Source: Chondromyces crocatus (GTDB taxonomy: Bacteria; Myxococcota_A; Polyangia; Polyangiales; Polyangiaceae). From it: DNA of 64,000 nt. The notes under the pieces were generated by a model. The model was not told the origin of the DNA, did no database searches, and worked only from the letters and a program-made list of their open reading frames with translations. Below are positions 9,101-17,346 of the stretch, piece by piece. Numbering within the stretch: position 1 is the first letter of the stretch; every line of letters starts with the position of its first letter. The translations under genes and the position numbers were made by a program. The stretch spans positions 9,780,501-9,844,500 of the forward strand of contig NZ_CP012159.1 in the NCBI RefSeq assembly GCF_001189295.1, read 5' to 3'.

Positions 9101-10882
9101 CCGGGCACCCAGGTCATCAATTATCGCCACGAGCCCCTCCCCATGCGCCTCGCCCGGCGCGATTGCAGCACCGGTGCCGTCACCCGCAAGAGCGGCGCGG
9201 CCGGCGAGATGCACAACGTCTTTCGCTCCTCCATTCATGGCGATCCCGCGACACCACTCCTCGAAGCGCATGAGGGCGATCGCGTTCAGGTGCGCCTGCT
9301 CCAGGGCGCCCAGCACAAGCAGCACGTCTTCTCCATTCACGGCCTCAAATGGCTGCGCGAGCCCGACGATCGGGACAGCGGCTTCACCAATGGTCAGCCC
9401 ATCGGCATCTCCGAGCATTTCGAGCTGGAATCGGTGAGTCCTGCCACTCCACCGAACAGTGAGAACGGCGTCGCCGATCACCTCTATCAGAGCGCCGTCA
9501 CCGACGACCTCTGGAACGGCGCGTGGGGCATCCTGCGCACGCTGAAGAAGACCAGCACCGATCTGCTCCCACTCCCGGGCTCTCGCCCCACCCCTCCGGC
9601 GAATCTGCCCACCTGCCCGGCGGGCGCGCCGATCCGACCTTTCAAGGTCCACGCCCTCCGCGCGCAGGGCAATCTGCCGGGCAATCGCCTCGTCTACAAT
9701 GGCAATGCCGGCCTCTACGATCCGGACGCCATTCTCTTCGTCCACGAGTACGACCTCCCTGGCCTCCGCTGGGGGACACGCGCCCCGGAGCCCCTCATCC
9801 TGCGCGCCGCCGCGGGCGACTGCATCAAGCTCACCCTGGTCAACGAGCTGCCCGCGAGCTTCACCCACCGCGCCGGGTGGAACTACAACACGCCCATCGT
9901 CGACGGCTTCAACACCAACCAGGTGAAGCCTTCGAACCGCGTCTCGCTCCACCCCCAGCTCCTCCATTACGACGTCACCACCGACGACGGCGCCGACGTC
10001 GGCCTGAACGCGGTCCAGAGCGTAGGTCCAGGCGAGTCGCGGCAGTACACCTGGTATGCCGGCGAGGTCGTGCAGAACGACGGCCCTGGCCCTCAGTGGA
10101 TCCACGAGCCCATCGAGTTCGGTGCCGTGAACCTCAGGGACATGGCCGACGTCATCACCCACGGCATGCACGGTGCCGTCGGCGCCCTCATCGTCGAGCC
10201 GAAGTGGGCGAGCTGGATGGAGGACCCGGGCCAGCGTGCGCAGGCCACCGTCCGCTACATCGACCCCCAGGGCGGCCCGACCTCCTTCCGCGAGTTCGTC
10301 GTCGTCCTCCAGGACGAGCTCAACCTCTTCACGGACAACGCCACCTTCCGCTGCGGTGACGCCGCGATGAACTGCGACGCCGCGATTCGCAACACGTTCA
10401 GCTTCGGCGACGTCGGGCACAAGGCGGTCAATTACCGCACCGAGCCCGTCTGGAAGCGTCTCGGCCTCCGCCCGGAGACGCCATCCAGCCAGCTCAACAA
10501 CCTCGATCTCTCCAACCTCTTCAGCTCCACCCCCCACGGCGACCCCGCCACCCCCGTGTTCACCGCCACCTCGCGGCAGAAGATCCGCGTCCGCGTGACG
10601 TACCCCTCGGGGCACCTGCGCCGGCACGCCTTCTCTCTCTGGGGTGCCGAGTGGCCGCACATCCCGTGGGCGGCGGGCAGCGCGTCCCGGGCCATGGGCG
10701 CGAACCCCCACGCGATGGCGCTCGGCACCCAGGGCGGCATCGGCCCCATGACGGCCTGGAACATCGTCCCCTTCGACGACGCGGGAGGCCGTCACCACGT
10801 GCCCGGCGACAGGCTCTACCTCAACCAGCCCACCTCCAAGCTCTCGGGTGGCCTCTGGGGCATCTTCCGGGTGACGCCGTGA
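6146..10882 (+). CDS. Giant multicopper oxidase lipoprotein (MnxG/MofA-like layout)
   Basis: About 1,578 residues from GTG 6146, which has GAGGGGG just upstream. The N-terminus is a lipoprotein signal (LLLIACAGCSG), placing it in the envelope. Copper-binding motifs are spread over many cupredoxin-like domains: HVFHLHAQQW (~residue 426), a canonical type-1/trinuclear HCHLYPHFVQGM (HCHxxxHxxxxM, ~476), GQHIHLVKF (~770), HQHHGLYAGL (~873), HVFSIHGLKW (~1057) and HGMHGA (~1339). Ordinary laccases have three domains and about 500 residues; this size and the HCHLYPHF wording are those of the large Mn(II)-oxidising type oxidases. The internal repetition (two copies of HxDVTxxDGA-like strings) suggests duplication of a block. 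Its last codons overlap the next gene (GTGA). The oxidase class is secure; Mn as substrate is inference. Confidence 0.87.
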   Translation: MLNKTLYGLIKTLLLIACAGCSGSLLDEEGNHQDIAEADTAESDDALAHAVAGADVFAEVVAIDQVYVFNRFGSFNPSGMVYALKRDVIAADPSLPLGPGNATLREGKRARPLVLRVNVGETLGISFTNWLTPAGGTLPGGSPATRRASIHVDGLQMRNIQALGAKIGNNPDSLASPGETRNYLLSAAHEGTFLMHSTGAMVGGQFNGGQLVQGLFGAVHVEPAGSVAYRSQVTADDLVAASRWPSNPDGTPRIDYDALDDDGEPILAIRNRHGEIVHGDLNAIITGFSSTQAGTQNSLNQGRFRELTVIFHDGANAVQAFPEFNTNPALRAVGDGFGVNYGSSGLGAELLASRAKLGPAKDCDECKFEEFFLSSWANGDPALIIDPDADGGPAVPFLDDPSNVQHGYVGDPTRFRNLHAGPLDTHVFHLHAQQWFRTPGSDDSSYLDSQGIAPGEAFTYDISYGGGGNRNLTPGDSIFHCHLYPHFVQGMWGLWRSHDVFEAGTSDRKLPDGELASGTPVPAVVPIPGLAMAPMPTYAPTTVTLTNGTTVTRPPMPGYPFYIAAVAGHRPPQPPLDLDHDGGLPRHIVTSAPVISRDRGEYDAVLLEADLKLLPSGGTPSELAAADFHAGQFPGGAPFTTPYGFPARAYPSFTPEGQPARFAVNGLPPRPGAPYADPCPPGAPVRTYRAAYVQVDGVVNGAGWHDPQMRLAVLEHDVDATLDGTRPPEPLFFRASSGECVVFKATNLIPDVLQQDDFQIFTPTDIIGQHIHLVKFDVTSSDGAANGFNYEDGTFAAEEVIARIDAANARGGAFPADGTLLPQGGRVALSPSHHPTIASAPLGAQTTIQRWWADPLTGSEGKDRTIRTAFSHDHFSASSHQHHGLYAGLVVEPVGSVWRDPKTGEVFGGRADGGPTSYRADIYVPGSQTSNPAPFREFNLSIADYALVYDECGNPVHPPTSAEAALPLGITHSGASAPQIVSTADPGTQVINYRHEPLPMRLARRDCSTGAVTRKSGAAGEMHNVFRSSIHGDPATPLLEAHEGDRVQVRLLQGAQHKQHVFSIHGLKWLREPDDRDSGFTNGQPIGISEHFELESVSPATPPNSENGVADHLYQSAVTDDLWNGAWGILRTLKKTSTDLLPLPGSRPTPPANLPTCPAGAPIRPFKVHALRAQGNLPGNRLVYNGNAGLYDPDAILFVHEYDLPGLRWGTRAPEPLILRAAAGDCIKLTLVNELPASFTHRAGWNYNTPIVDGFNTNQVKPSNRVSLHPQLLHYDVTTDDGADVGLNAVQSVGPGESRQYTWYAGEVVQNDGPGPQWIHEPIEFGAVNLRDMADVITHGMHGAVGALIVEPKWASWMEDPGQRAQATVRYIDPQGGPTSFREFVVVLQDELNLFTDNATFRCGDAAMNCDAAIRNTFSFGDVGHKAVNYRTEPVWKRLGLRPETPSSQLNNLDLSNLFSSTPHGDPATPVFTATSRQKIRVRVTYPSGHLRRHAFSLWGAEWPHIPWAAGSASRAMGANPHAMALGTQGGIGPMTAWNIVPFDDAGGRHHVPGDRLYLNQPTSKLSGGLWGIFRVTP

Positions 10883-12867
10883 GGTCGCTCTACCCTGCCC
10901 TCCTCGCGGCCCCGCTCGCGCTCACCGCCCCCTCGTGCGGGCAGCGTGCCCCGTCGCCCGCATCCTCCCCCTCGCCCATCGCGGCGCCCCTCCCTGCACC
11001 TCCGACAGCGGCCCTTCCCGACCCCGAGAGTCACCTCGAGCGCGATGGCCTCGCCATCCACTTCGCCCTGAAGCCGCTGTCCGCCGACCCGACCCGCCTC
11101 GACCCCCGCGACGAGCACACCGCCGTCTTCACCATCACCGACGCCAAGACCGGCGCGCCCATCGGCGGCCTCGCGCCCCTCGCCTGGATGTCGCGCCGCG
11201 ACGGCCCTCCGCCCGACGACACCGCCTGCCGCGAGAAGATCAAGAGCTACCGCGCCGGTCTCCTGTCCACCACGCCCGACGTGGACATGAACACCCACCT
11301 GCTCTGGACGCTGAACGACGACAGCTCCCTCTCGGTGATCAACCCGCAGGTCGCGTTCAGCAAGACCAAGCTCCAGCGGGTGGTCAGCCTCGCCGGACGC
11401 GGCGCCGCCTTCGCCATGCACCCGGAGGGCGACACCGTGTACGTCACGCTTCCCGCGGCCCGCAGCGTTGCCTTCGTCGACGCCCGACGCGGCCTGGTCA
11501 CGACCAACGTCCCCGTCGGCGACACCCCCACCCAGGTCGTGGTGGCCCCCGACGGACGCACCGTCTGGATCGGCAACGACGGCGACGACACCGTCAGCGT
11601 GCTCGACGCCCGATCGGGCGTCCCGCTGTCCACCTTGCGCGTGGGCCGAGGGCACCACGAGATCGTCTTCGCCAACCGCCAGCGCGACGCCTGGATCATC
11701 AGCCGCGACGCCGAGCGCGCCGTCGTCGTCGACACGGCAGACCTCGAGGTGCTCCGCGAGGTCGAGATCGGTGCGGGCGCGACCTCGATTTCGGCGAGCG
11801 ACACCGCCAGCGCGGTGTACGTGGCCAACCCGGCGCGCGGCGAGATGCTGCTCCTCGACGTCGAGCACCGCACCCTGGCCGGACGCATCCCCCTTCGCCC
11901 CGGCGTCGCCACCGTGCAGTTCGAGCCTCGGGGCCGCTTCGCCTTCGCCCTCAACCCCGAGGCCGACGAGCTGACCATCCTCGACGGCGCCACCGGCCAG
12001 CCCCGCCACACCTTGAGCCATCTGGCGAGGCCCGACGTCGTCGCGTTCACCCCCACCTTCGCCTACGTGAGGAGCCTCGACGCGAACCGCGTGTCGCTGC
12101 TCGATCTCGCCGCGCTGGAGCGCCCCGACACCCCCGCCGTGGTCGACGTGCAGATCGGCCAGCGGGCTCCCCGTGAAGCGAGGGACGCCGCCCAGGGCGC
12201 GCCGATCGTCGCCCTGCCCGAAGGGAACGGCGCGATCATCGGGAGCCCCGGTGACAAGGCCCTCTACTACTACGTCGAGGGGATGATGGCGCCGCTCGGC
12301 ACCCTCCTGAACCACGGGCGCGCACCACGCTCCGTCCTTCTGGAGGACCGCTCACTCCACGAGAAGCGCCCCGGTGTCTACGAGACCACGGTGCGCGTGG
12401 GCAGCGAGGGGATGCACGACGTGGCCCTCCTCCTCGGCAGCCGCCGCCTCGCCGCCTGCCTCGACGCCAAGGTAGAGCCCAGCCTCGGCACCCCTGCAAC
12501 ACCTCCTCCGGGCGTGACCTTCGAGCCGCTGTTCGACACGAGTGCGGAGGCCGAGGTGGGCGCGCCCGTGACGCTCCGCTTCCGGGCGACGCCGACGACG
12601 ACCGGCGGCGCCTCCGCGGCCCCCCTCGATCCCGCCCACCTGGACGCGCTGATCTTTCGCTTTCCCTCCGGCTTCCGGTGGAGCGGCGCGCCCCAGGCCG
12701 AAGGAGACGGCGCATTCTCGGTCACCTTCACCCCCACCCATGCCGGCGAGTACCGCCTCATGGTCGGCGTGGACGCGCGCGGCGCCCCCATGGGCACACT
12801 CCCCTGGGCGAAGATCAAGGCACGCCCCAGGCGGGACGTCGCCGTCGAGGAGAGCGCATCGCGCTGA
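10879..12867 (+). CDS. YVTN/cytochrome-D1-like beta-propeller lipoprotein
   Basis: 662 residues starting at a GTG that overlaps the oxidase stop as GTGA, so translation is coupled. A signal peptide ends in APSC, giving a lipoprotein. After a FixH-like beta domain (~residues 50-130) comes a run of seven or so YVTN-type blades, e.g. VYVTLPAARSVAFVDA, VWIGNDGDDTVSVLDA and VYVANPARGEMLLLD, followed by a C-terminal Ig-like beta domain (~560-650). No CxxCH is present, so no covalent haem. Propellers of this kind often sit beside periplasmic redox enzymes. The coupling says it works with the oxidase, perhaps as scaffold or electron/metal partner, which is inference. Confidence 0.82.
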   Translation: MRSLYPALLAAPLALTAPSCGQRAPSPASSPSPIAAPLPAPPTAALPDPESHLERDGLAIHFALKPLSADPTRLDPRDEHTAVFTITDAKTGAPIGGLAPLAWMSRRDGPPPDDTACREKIKSYRAGLLSTTPDVDMNTHLLWTLNDDSSLSVINPQVAFSKTKLQRVVSLAGRGAAFAMHPEGDTVYVTLPAARSVAFVDARRGLVTTNVPVGDTPTQVVVAPDGRTVWIGNDGDDTVSVLDARSGVPLSTLRVGRGHHEIVFANRQRDAWIISRDAERAVVVDTADLEVLREVEIGAGATSISASDTASAVYVANPARGEMLLLDVEHRTLAGRIPLRPGVATVQFEPRGRFAFALNPEADELTILDGATGQPRHTLSHLARPDVVAFTPTFAYVRSLDANRVSLLDLAALERPDTPAVVDVQIGQRAPREARDAAQGAPIVALPEGNGAIIGSPGDKALYYYVEGMMAPLGTLLNHGRAPRSVLLEDRSLHEKRPGVYETTVRVGSEGMHDVALLLGSRRLAACLDAKVEPSLGTPATPPPGVTFEPLFDTSAEAEVGAPVTLRFRATPTTTGGASAAPLDPAHLDALIFRFPSGFRWSGAPQAEGDGAFSVTFTPTHAGEYRLMVGVDARGAPMGTLPWAKIKARPRRDVAVEESASR

Positions 12868-12905
12868 AGCACTCCGGCAGGCTTCGGAGGGACGTGAGCA
12901 CCCGA

Positions 12906-12939
12906 CCTCCAGACGCCAGCCCGTGCCAGCGTCCGGAGG
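12906..12939. terminator. Hairpin between convergent genes, probable bidirectional terminator
   Basis: CCTCCAGACGC (12906-12916) pairs with GCGTCCGGAGG (12929-12939) with one mismatch and a 12-nt loop. It lies in the 90-bp gap between the convergent propeller and RND genes. There is no T-run, which is common in high-GC genomes. Confidence 0.45.
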
Positions 12940-12957
12940 GTCAGGTGTGGGTGGCGA

Positions 12958-15900
12958 TCAGGCCGAAGCCGTCACCGGGGCGCCCCCTTCTTCGAGCGCC
13001 TCCTCTTCCTGGGGGGCCTGCTTGTCGAACCGCTGGCCCGCCAGCGAGATCCGCAGCACCCCAGGCAGCACCGCCAGGGTGGTGATCGTTCCGAAGATCA
13101 TGCCGAAGATCACCACGGTGGCGAGCGGACGCTGCACCTCCGCGCCGGCGCTCGACGCGAGCGCCATCGGCAAGAACCCGAGCGCCGCGACCGCCGCGGT
13201 GGTCAGCACCGCGCGCACCACCGAGCTGGTCCCGTGGGTCACGGCGTGGTCGAGCTCTTCGCCCGCGATGAGGCGCCGCTGCACCTCGCTCGCGATGACC
13301 ACGCCGTTCAGCACCGCCACACCGCCGAGCGCGATGAACCCGACGGCCGCCGACAGGCTGAACGGCAGATCCCGGAACATCAGCCCGAGCATCCCACCGA
13401 TCAGCGACAGCGGCACCATCACGAACACGCTCACCGCGAGCCGCGCGTTCTGGAACATCCAGAGCAGCATCCCGAAGATGATCGCGACGACCACCGGCAC
13501 GAGCAGCGACAGTCGCTCCTGCGCTCGCTCGAAGTTCTCGAACTGGCCGCCCCACTCCACGCGGTAGCCGCTCTCCATCGGGAACTCGTTCTGCACGATG
13601 GCCTGCGCTTCGGCGACCCACGACACCAGGTCCCGTCCGCGCAGGTTCACGTCGACACGGATGGTCCGCTCCCGGTCCTGACGCCGGACCGAGCTCACCC
13701 CGTCTCCCTCCGTGATGGTGACGATCTCGCGCAGCGGCACGCTGCCACCGCTCGACGTCTCCACGAACAGCTCCCCCAGCGCGGCGGCAGATGCCTCGGC
13801 CGGCGGGTTCAGCACGCGCAGATCGAACTTGCGCTGATCCTCGTAGATGTCACCGACGTGAACGCCCTCGCGCGCAGCGGCGATGACCGTGAACGCGTTC
13901 TCCAGCTTCACGCCATGGCGCGCCATCCTGGCCCGGTCCGCGACGGCATTGATCATCGGCTGGCCGAGGATGCGCTCGACGCGCACGTCACCGGAGCCCT
14001 CGACCGCCTTCATCCGCGCGCCGATCCGGTCCGCGAGGTCCGAGAGCTTGTCCAGGTCCGCGCCCACCACCTTGATCGACACGTCGGCGCGGGAGCCGCT
14101 GATCAGCTCGTTGGTCTTGTCTTCGATGGGCTGCGACACCGACACGAACGTGCCGGGCACCTCGGACTCGACCTTGTTCTTGATCAGCTCCGACAGGTCG
14201 TCGAAGTCGTCGGCGCTCGTCCACTCGCTGATCGGCAAGAGGCGCGTGAGGATGTCGGTGTTGTCGTTCCCGACCGGATCGATGGCCACCTCCGCGCGCC
14301 CCGTCATCCCCAGCGTGCTGGTGATCTCGGGGAAGGTGTGGAGCACCTTCTCCGCCTCGAAGTCGAGCTTCCGCGCCTCGTCCAGCGAGATGCTCGGGGC
14401 GCGACGGATGGTGACCATCGCGTCGCCCTCGAAGATGCGGGGTACGAACTCCGCGCCGGCGTTGGCGAAAAGCATGGTGACGCCGACGAACATCGCCGCA
14501 GAGCCAGCGATCAGCGCCCAGCGCAGAGCAACGATCCGGCCGATCATCCGCTCGTACCGCTCGGTGATCCACTCGATCCAGCGCGGCCCGTGCCCGGTCG
14601 CCGGTGGCACCAGCGTCACGAGGAGCGCCGGGAAGAACAGCACCGAGTAGACGAGCGCACCGAAGAGAGCGCACGCCATGGTGAGCGCCATCGGCCGGAA
14701 CATCTTCCCCTCGATGCCTTCGAGGAAGAGCAGCGGCATGTAGACGAGCATGATGATCGCCACCGCGAAGGCCACCGGCCTCGCCACCGCCTGCGCCGAC
14801 TCGCCGTAGGCCCGCGCGCGCGCGTTGCCGATGAGCTTCTTGCCCGCCACGGAGGCGATCACCGCCTCCAGCATGACGATGGGCCCATCCACGAGGAAGC
14901 CGAAGTCGATCGCGCCGAGCGACATGAGATCGCCCGTCACACCGAACAGGTGCATCCCGAGCACCGCGATGGTCATCGCCCCCGGGATCCCGAGCACCAC
15001 CGCGATGGCGCCGCGCAAGGTCCCGAGGAACAGCGCCAGCACCACGGTCACGATGAGCACCCCCTCGGCGAGGTTCTTGAGCACCGTGCTGATCGTGCGC
15101 CCCACGAAGTCGGCGCGGTCGTACACGACCTCGATCTTCACCCCGGGCGGCAGCTCCTCCTGGATCACCTTCACCCGCTCGCCGACGGCGGCAACGATGT
15201 CGCGGCTGTTCTCGCCGAGCAGCATCATCACGATGCCCGTCACCGCCTCCCGCTCGCCGCCGTGGGTGATGACGCCGTAGCGCAGCGCGGCGCCGACGCG
15301 CACGTCGGCCACCTGCTTCACCAGCACCGGCGCACCGTCCGGCCCGGCGCGAAGTACGACCGACGCGATGTCCCCCTCGTCGCGGAGCATCCCCTGCCCG
15401 CGCACGGTGAACGACTCCTCGCGCCGCTCCACGTAGCCACCACCCACGCTGAGGTTCGCGGCGCGAAGGCCGACCAGCACCTCTTCGAGGGTCATGTTGT
15501 GGGCCTTGAGCCGGGCCCGATCGACGACGACCTGGTACTGCTTCAGGTCCCCGCCCATCGTGTTGACCTCGATGACGCCGGGCACGCTCCGGAGCTTGGG
15601 TACGATCTCCCAGTCGAGCAGCGTGCGGAGCTGCATGGGCGAGTGCCCCTCGCTGCGCACCACGAACTGGAAGATCTCACCGAGACCCGATGAAACGGGC
15701 CCCAGCTCGGGCGTCGAGGCGGAGGGCGGGAGATCGCGCTCCACCATCCGGAGACGCTCCAGCACGAGCTGGCGCGCATGCCACACGTCCGTGTCGTCGC
15801 TGAACACGACGGTCACGGCCGAGAGCCCGCCACGGGAGACGCTGCGCAGCTCCGTCCCTCCCGGGACGCCGTTCAGCGCGTTCTCGACCGGGATGGTGAC

Positions 15901-16092
15901 GGTCCGCTCCACCTCGACGGCCGAGAGACCGGAGGCGCTCGTCATCACCGCCACCTGCACCGTCGACACGTCGGGCATCGCGTCGATGGGCAGCGCGCGC
16001 ACCGCGAAGACGCCCGCGCCGAGCAGCATCGCGAAGAGAATCAGCATCACCGTCCGAAGACGGATCGAAGCCAGGACGATGCGTGACAGCAT
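12958..16092 (-). CDS. czcA: CzcA-type heavy-metal RND efflux pump
   Basis: The 1,044-residue inner-membrane proton/metal antiporter of a tripartite CBA pump. It shows the usual N-terminal helix (MLSRIVLASIRLR), the porter-domain string PIDAMPDVSTVQV and two sets of membrane helices. In TM4 the motif is AIDFGFLVDG (~residue 395), the DFGxxxDG signature of pumps for divalent cations (Zn, Co, Cd, Ni) rather than the Cu/Ag CusA pattern. The C-terminal tail is short and Glu-rich. It is the last gene of the czcCBA operon, 3 bp after czcB, and converges on the oxidase/propeller pair. The family is certain; substrate class is read from one motif. Confidence 0.93.
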   Translation of the reverse strand: MLSRIVLASIRLRTVMLILFAMLLGAGVFAVRALPIDAMPDVSTVQVAVMTSASGLSAVEVERTVTIPVENALNGVPGGTELRSVSRGGLSAVTVVFSDDTDVWHARQLVLERLRMVERDLPPSASTPELGPVSSGLGEIFQFVVRSEGHSPMQLRTLLDWEIVPKLRSVPGVIEVNTMGGDLKQYQVVVDRARLKAHNMTLEEVLVGLRAANLSVGGGYVERREESFTVRGQGMLRDEGDIASVVLRAGPDGAPVLVKQVADVRVGAALRYGVITHGGEREAVTGIVMMLLGENSRDIVAAVGERVKVIQEELPPGVKIEVVYDRADFVGRTISTVLKNLAEGVLIVTVVLALFLGTLRGAIAVVLGIPGAMTIAVLGMHLFGVTGDLMSLGAIDFGFLVDGPIVMLEAVIASVAGKKLIGNARARAYGESAQAVARPVAFAVAIIMLVYMPLLFLEGIEGKMFRPMALTMACALFGALVYSVLFFPALLVTLVPPATGHGPRWIEWITERYERMIGRIVALRWALIAGSAAMFVGVTMLFANAGAEFVPRIFEGDAMVTIRRAPSISLDEARKLDFEAEKVLHTFPEITSTLGMTGRAEVAIDPVGNDNTDILTRLLPISEWTSADDFDDLSELIKNKVESEVPGTFVSVSQPIEDKTNELISGSRADVSIKVVGADLDKLSDLADRIGARMKAVEGSGDVRVERILGQPMINAVADRARMARHGVKLENAFTVIAAAREGVHVGDIYEDQRKFDLRVLNPPAEASAAALGELFVETSSGGSVPLREIVTITEGDGVSSVRRQDRERTIRVDVNLRGRDLVSWVAEAQAIVQNEFPMESGYRVEWGGQFENFERAQERLSLLVPVVVAIIFGMLLWMFQNARLAVSVFVMVPLSLIGGMLGLMFRDLPFSLSAAVGFIALGGVAVLNGVVIASEVQRRLIAGEELDHAVTHGTSSVVRAVLTTAAVAALGFLPMALASSAGAEVQRPLATVVIFGMIFGTITTLAVLPGVLRISLAGQRFDKQAPQEEEALEEGGAPVTASA

Positions 16093-16095
16093 GAT

Positions 16096-17346
16096 TTACC
16101 GGTAGAACTCGCTCTTGAGGGCGAAGACCCCGCTCGACACCACCTCTTGCCCCTCCGAGAGGCCCGAGGTGATCCCGTGGTGCTGGCCATCGCTGAAGCC
16201 CACCTCCACCGGGGTCGGCACCACCCGATCCTGGCCGTCGGACACGAAGACCGTCGGACTGCCATTGATGTAGGTGATGGCCGTCGAGGGCACCGCGAGC
16301 ATCGTCCGCGCCGGTCCCGAGGCCCGGATGATCGCGTTCACCGCCTGCCCCGGCCTGAGCAGCCGCTTCTCGTTCTCGACCGCGATGCGCACCTCGATGT
16401 TACGCGTCGACGGATCGACCACGTCACCCACGTAGGCCACGCGGCCCGGGATGGGGTCGGCCTCGATGCCCACGCGCGTGATCTCCACCCGATCGTCCTT
16501 GCGGATCGCGTCCATGTGGCTCTCGAACACCGCCAGATCCACCCACAGGTGATCCAGGTCCGCGACCCGGTACGCGATGAGGTGGCTCTCCACCGACTGC
16601 CCCGCGAAGATGTGCCGCTCGACCACGGTGCCGTCGAGCGGCGATCGGAGCATGTACACACCGAAGGGTCCACCCGCGGATCCGCTGAGCGCCTTCACGC
16701 GCTGCTGCGCCGCGTGGAGCAGCGCCCGCTGCTCCTTGTGCGTGGCCGTCGCCATCTCGTACTCGCGCGCCGTCGAGAGCCCCTTCGCCGCCAGGTCTTC
16801 TTCGCGCTTCTCGTTCAGCGAGGCCGCCTCGCGCTGCGCGCCCACCACCGTGACCGCCGCCTGCGCCTCGCCCAGCTCCGCGCTCTCGATCTCGGCGAGC
16901 ACGTCGCCCTGCTTCACGCGCTCGCCTTCGAGCTTGTGGAGCTTGCTCACCAGACCCCGGATGCGGGTCCCCACCGCGCCCACGTGCGCGGGATCGAAAT
17001 CCACGGTGCCCACCACCTTGAGCTGGGGCACCAGCGGCATCGAGCGCACCGGAGCCAGCTCCACGCCAGCCCGCTTCCGGAACGCCTCCGAGAACACGAT
17101 CGTCTTGCCCTCGACGTAGGGCACGTCCGCCTTGACCACGGGCACCGTCTCGGCGCTCGCGCGGCTCCGCGCCACGACGACGCCCCCGACCACCAGCGCC
17201 GTCAGCGCCCCTGCGGCGAGCGCCCAGCGACCCCAGCGCGTCCCCTGCGCCCCTTGTGCAGCGGACGCGTCCCCGGAGGGTGGCCTCTGCGGCCCCAGCT
17301 CTGGAGGCATCGTCTCTTCGTTCATCACCTGCGTCTCTTCCCTCAT
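16096..17346 (-). CDS. czcB: Membrane fusion protein of the CBA metal efflux pump
   Basis: 416 residues; the ATG at 17346 overlaps the czcC stop as ATGA, which decides this start over two others nearby. A single N-terminal membrane anchor (WALAAGALTALVVGGVVVA) follows a short cytosolic Pro-rich leader. The periplasmic part has the two half-motifs of a lipoyl/barrel-sandwich domain around a helical hairpin (about residues 95-230) and the string SPLDGTVVERHIFAGQSV. A C-terminal beta-barrel region ends SGVFALKSEFYR, typical of CusB/CzcB. No His/Cys-rich metal-binding tail is seen. Confidence 0.92.
   Translation of the reverse strand: MREETQVMNEETMPPELGPQRPPSGDASAAQGAQGTRWGRWALAAGALTALVVGGVVVARSRASAETVPVVKADVPYVEGKTIVFSEAFRKRAGVELAPVRSMPLVPQLKVVGTVDFDPAHVGAVGTRIRGLVSKLHKLEGERVKQGDVLAEIESAELGEAQAAVTVVGAQREAASLNEKREEDLAAKGLSTAREYEMATATHKEQRALLHAAQQRVKALSGSAGGPFGVYMLRSPLDGTVVERHIFAGQSVESHLIAYRVADLDHLWVDLAVFESHMDAIRKDDRVEITRVGIEADPIPGRVAYVGDVVDPSTRNIEVRIAVENEKRLLRPGQAVNAIIRASGPARTMLAVPSTAITYINGSPTVFVSDGQDRVVPTPVEVGFSDGQHHGITSGLSEGQEVVSSGVFALKSEFYR

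Noticed and set aside
7268-10798. 1,176-codon minus-strand open frame across the multicopper oxidase
   Set aside because: Antisense of a gene with clear copper motifs; the translation is Gly/Val/Arg/Glu-rich without any domain.
13234-15693. 819-codon plus-strand open frame across czcA
   Set aside because: Antisense shadow. The CzcA frame has full RND motifs and the other reads as His/Arg/Asp-rich nonsense.
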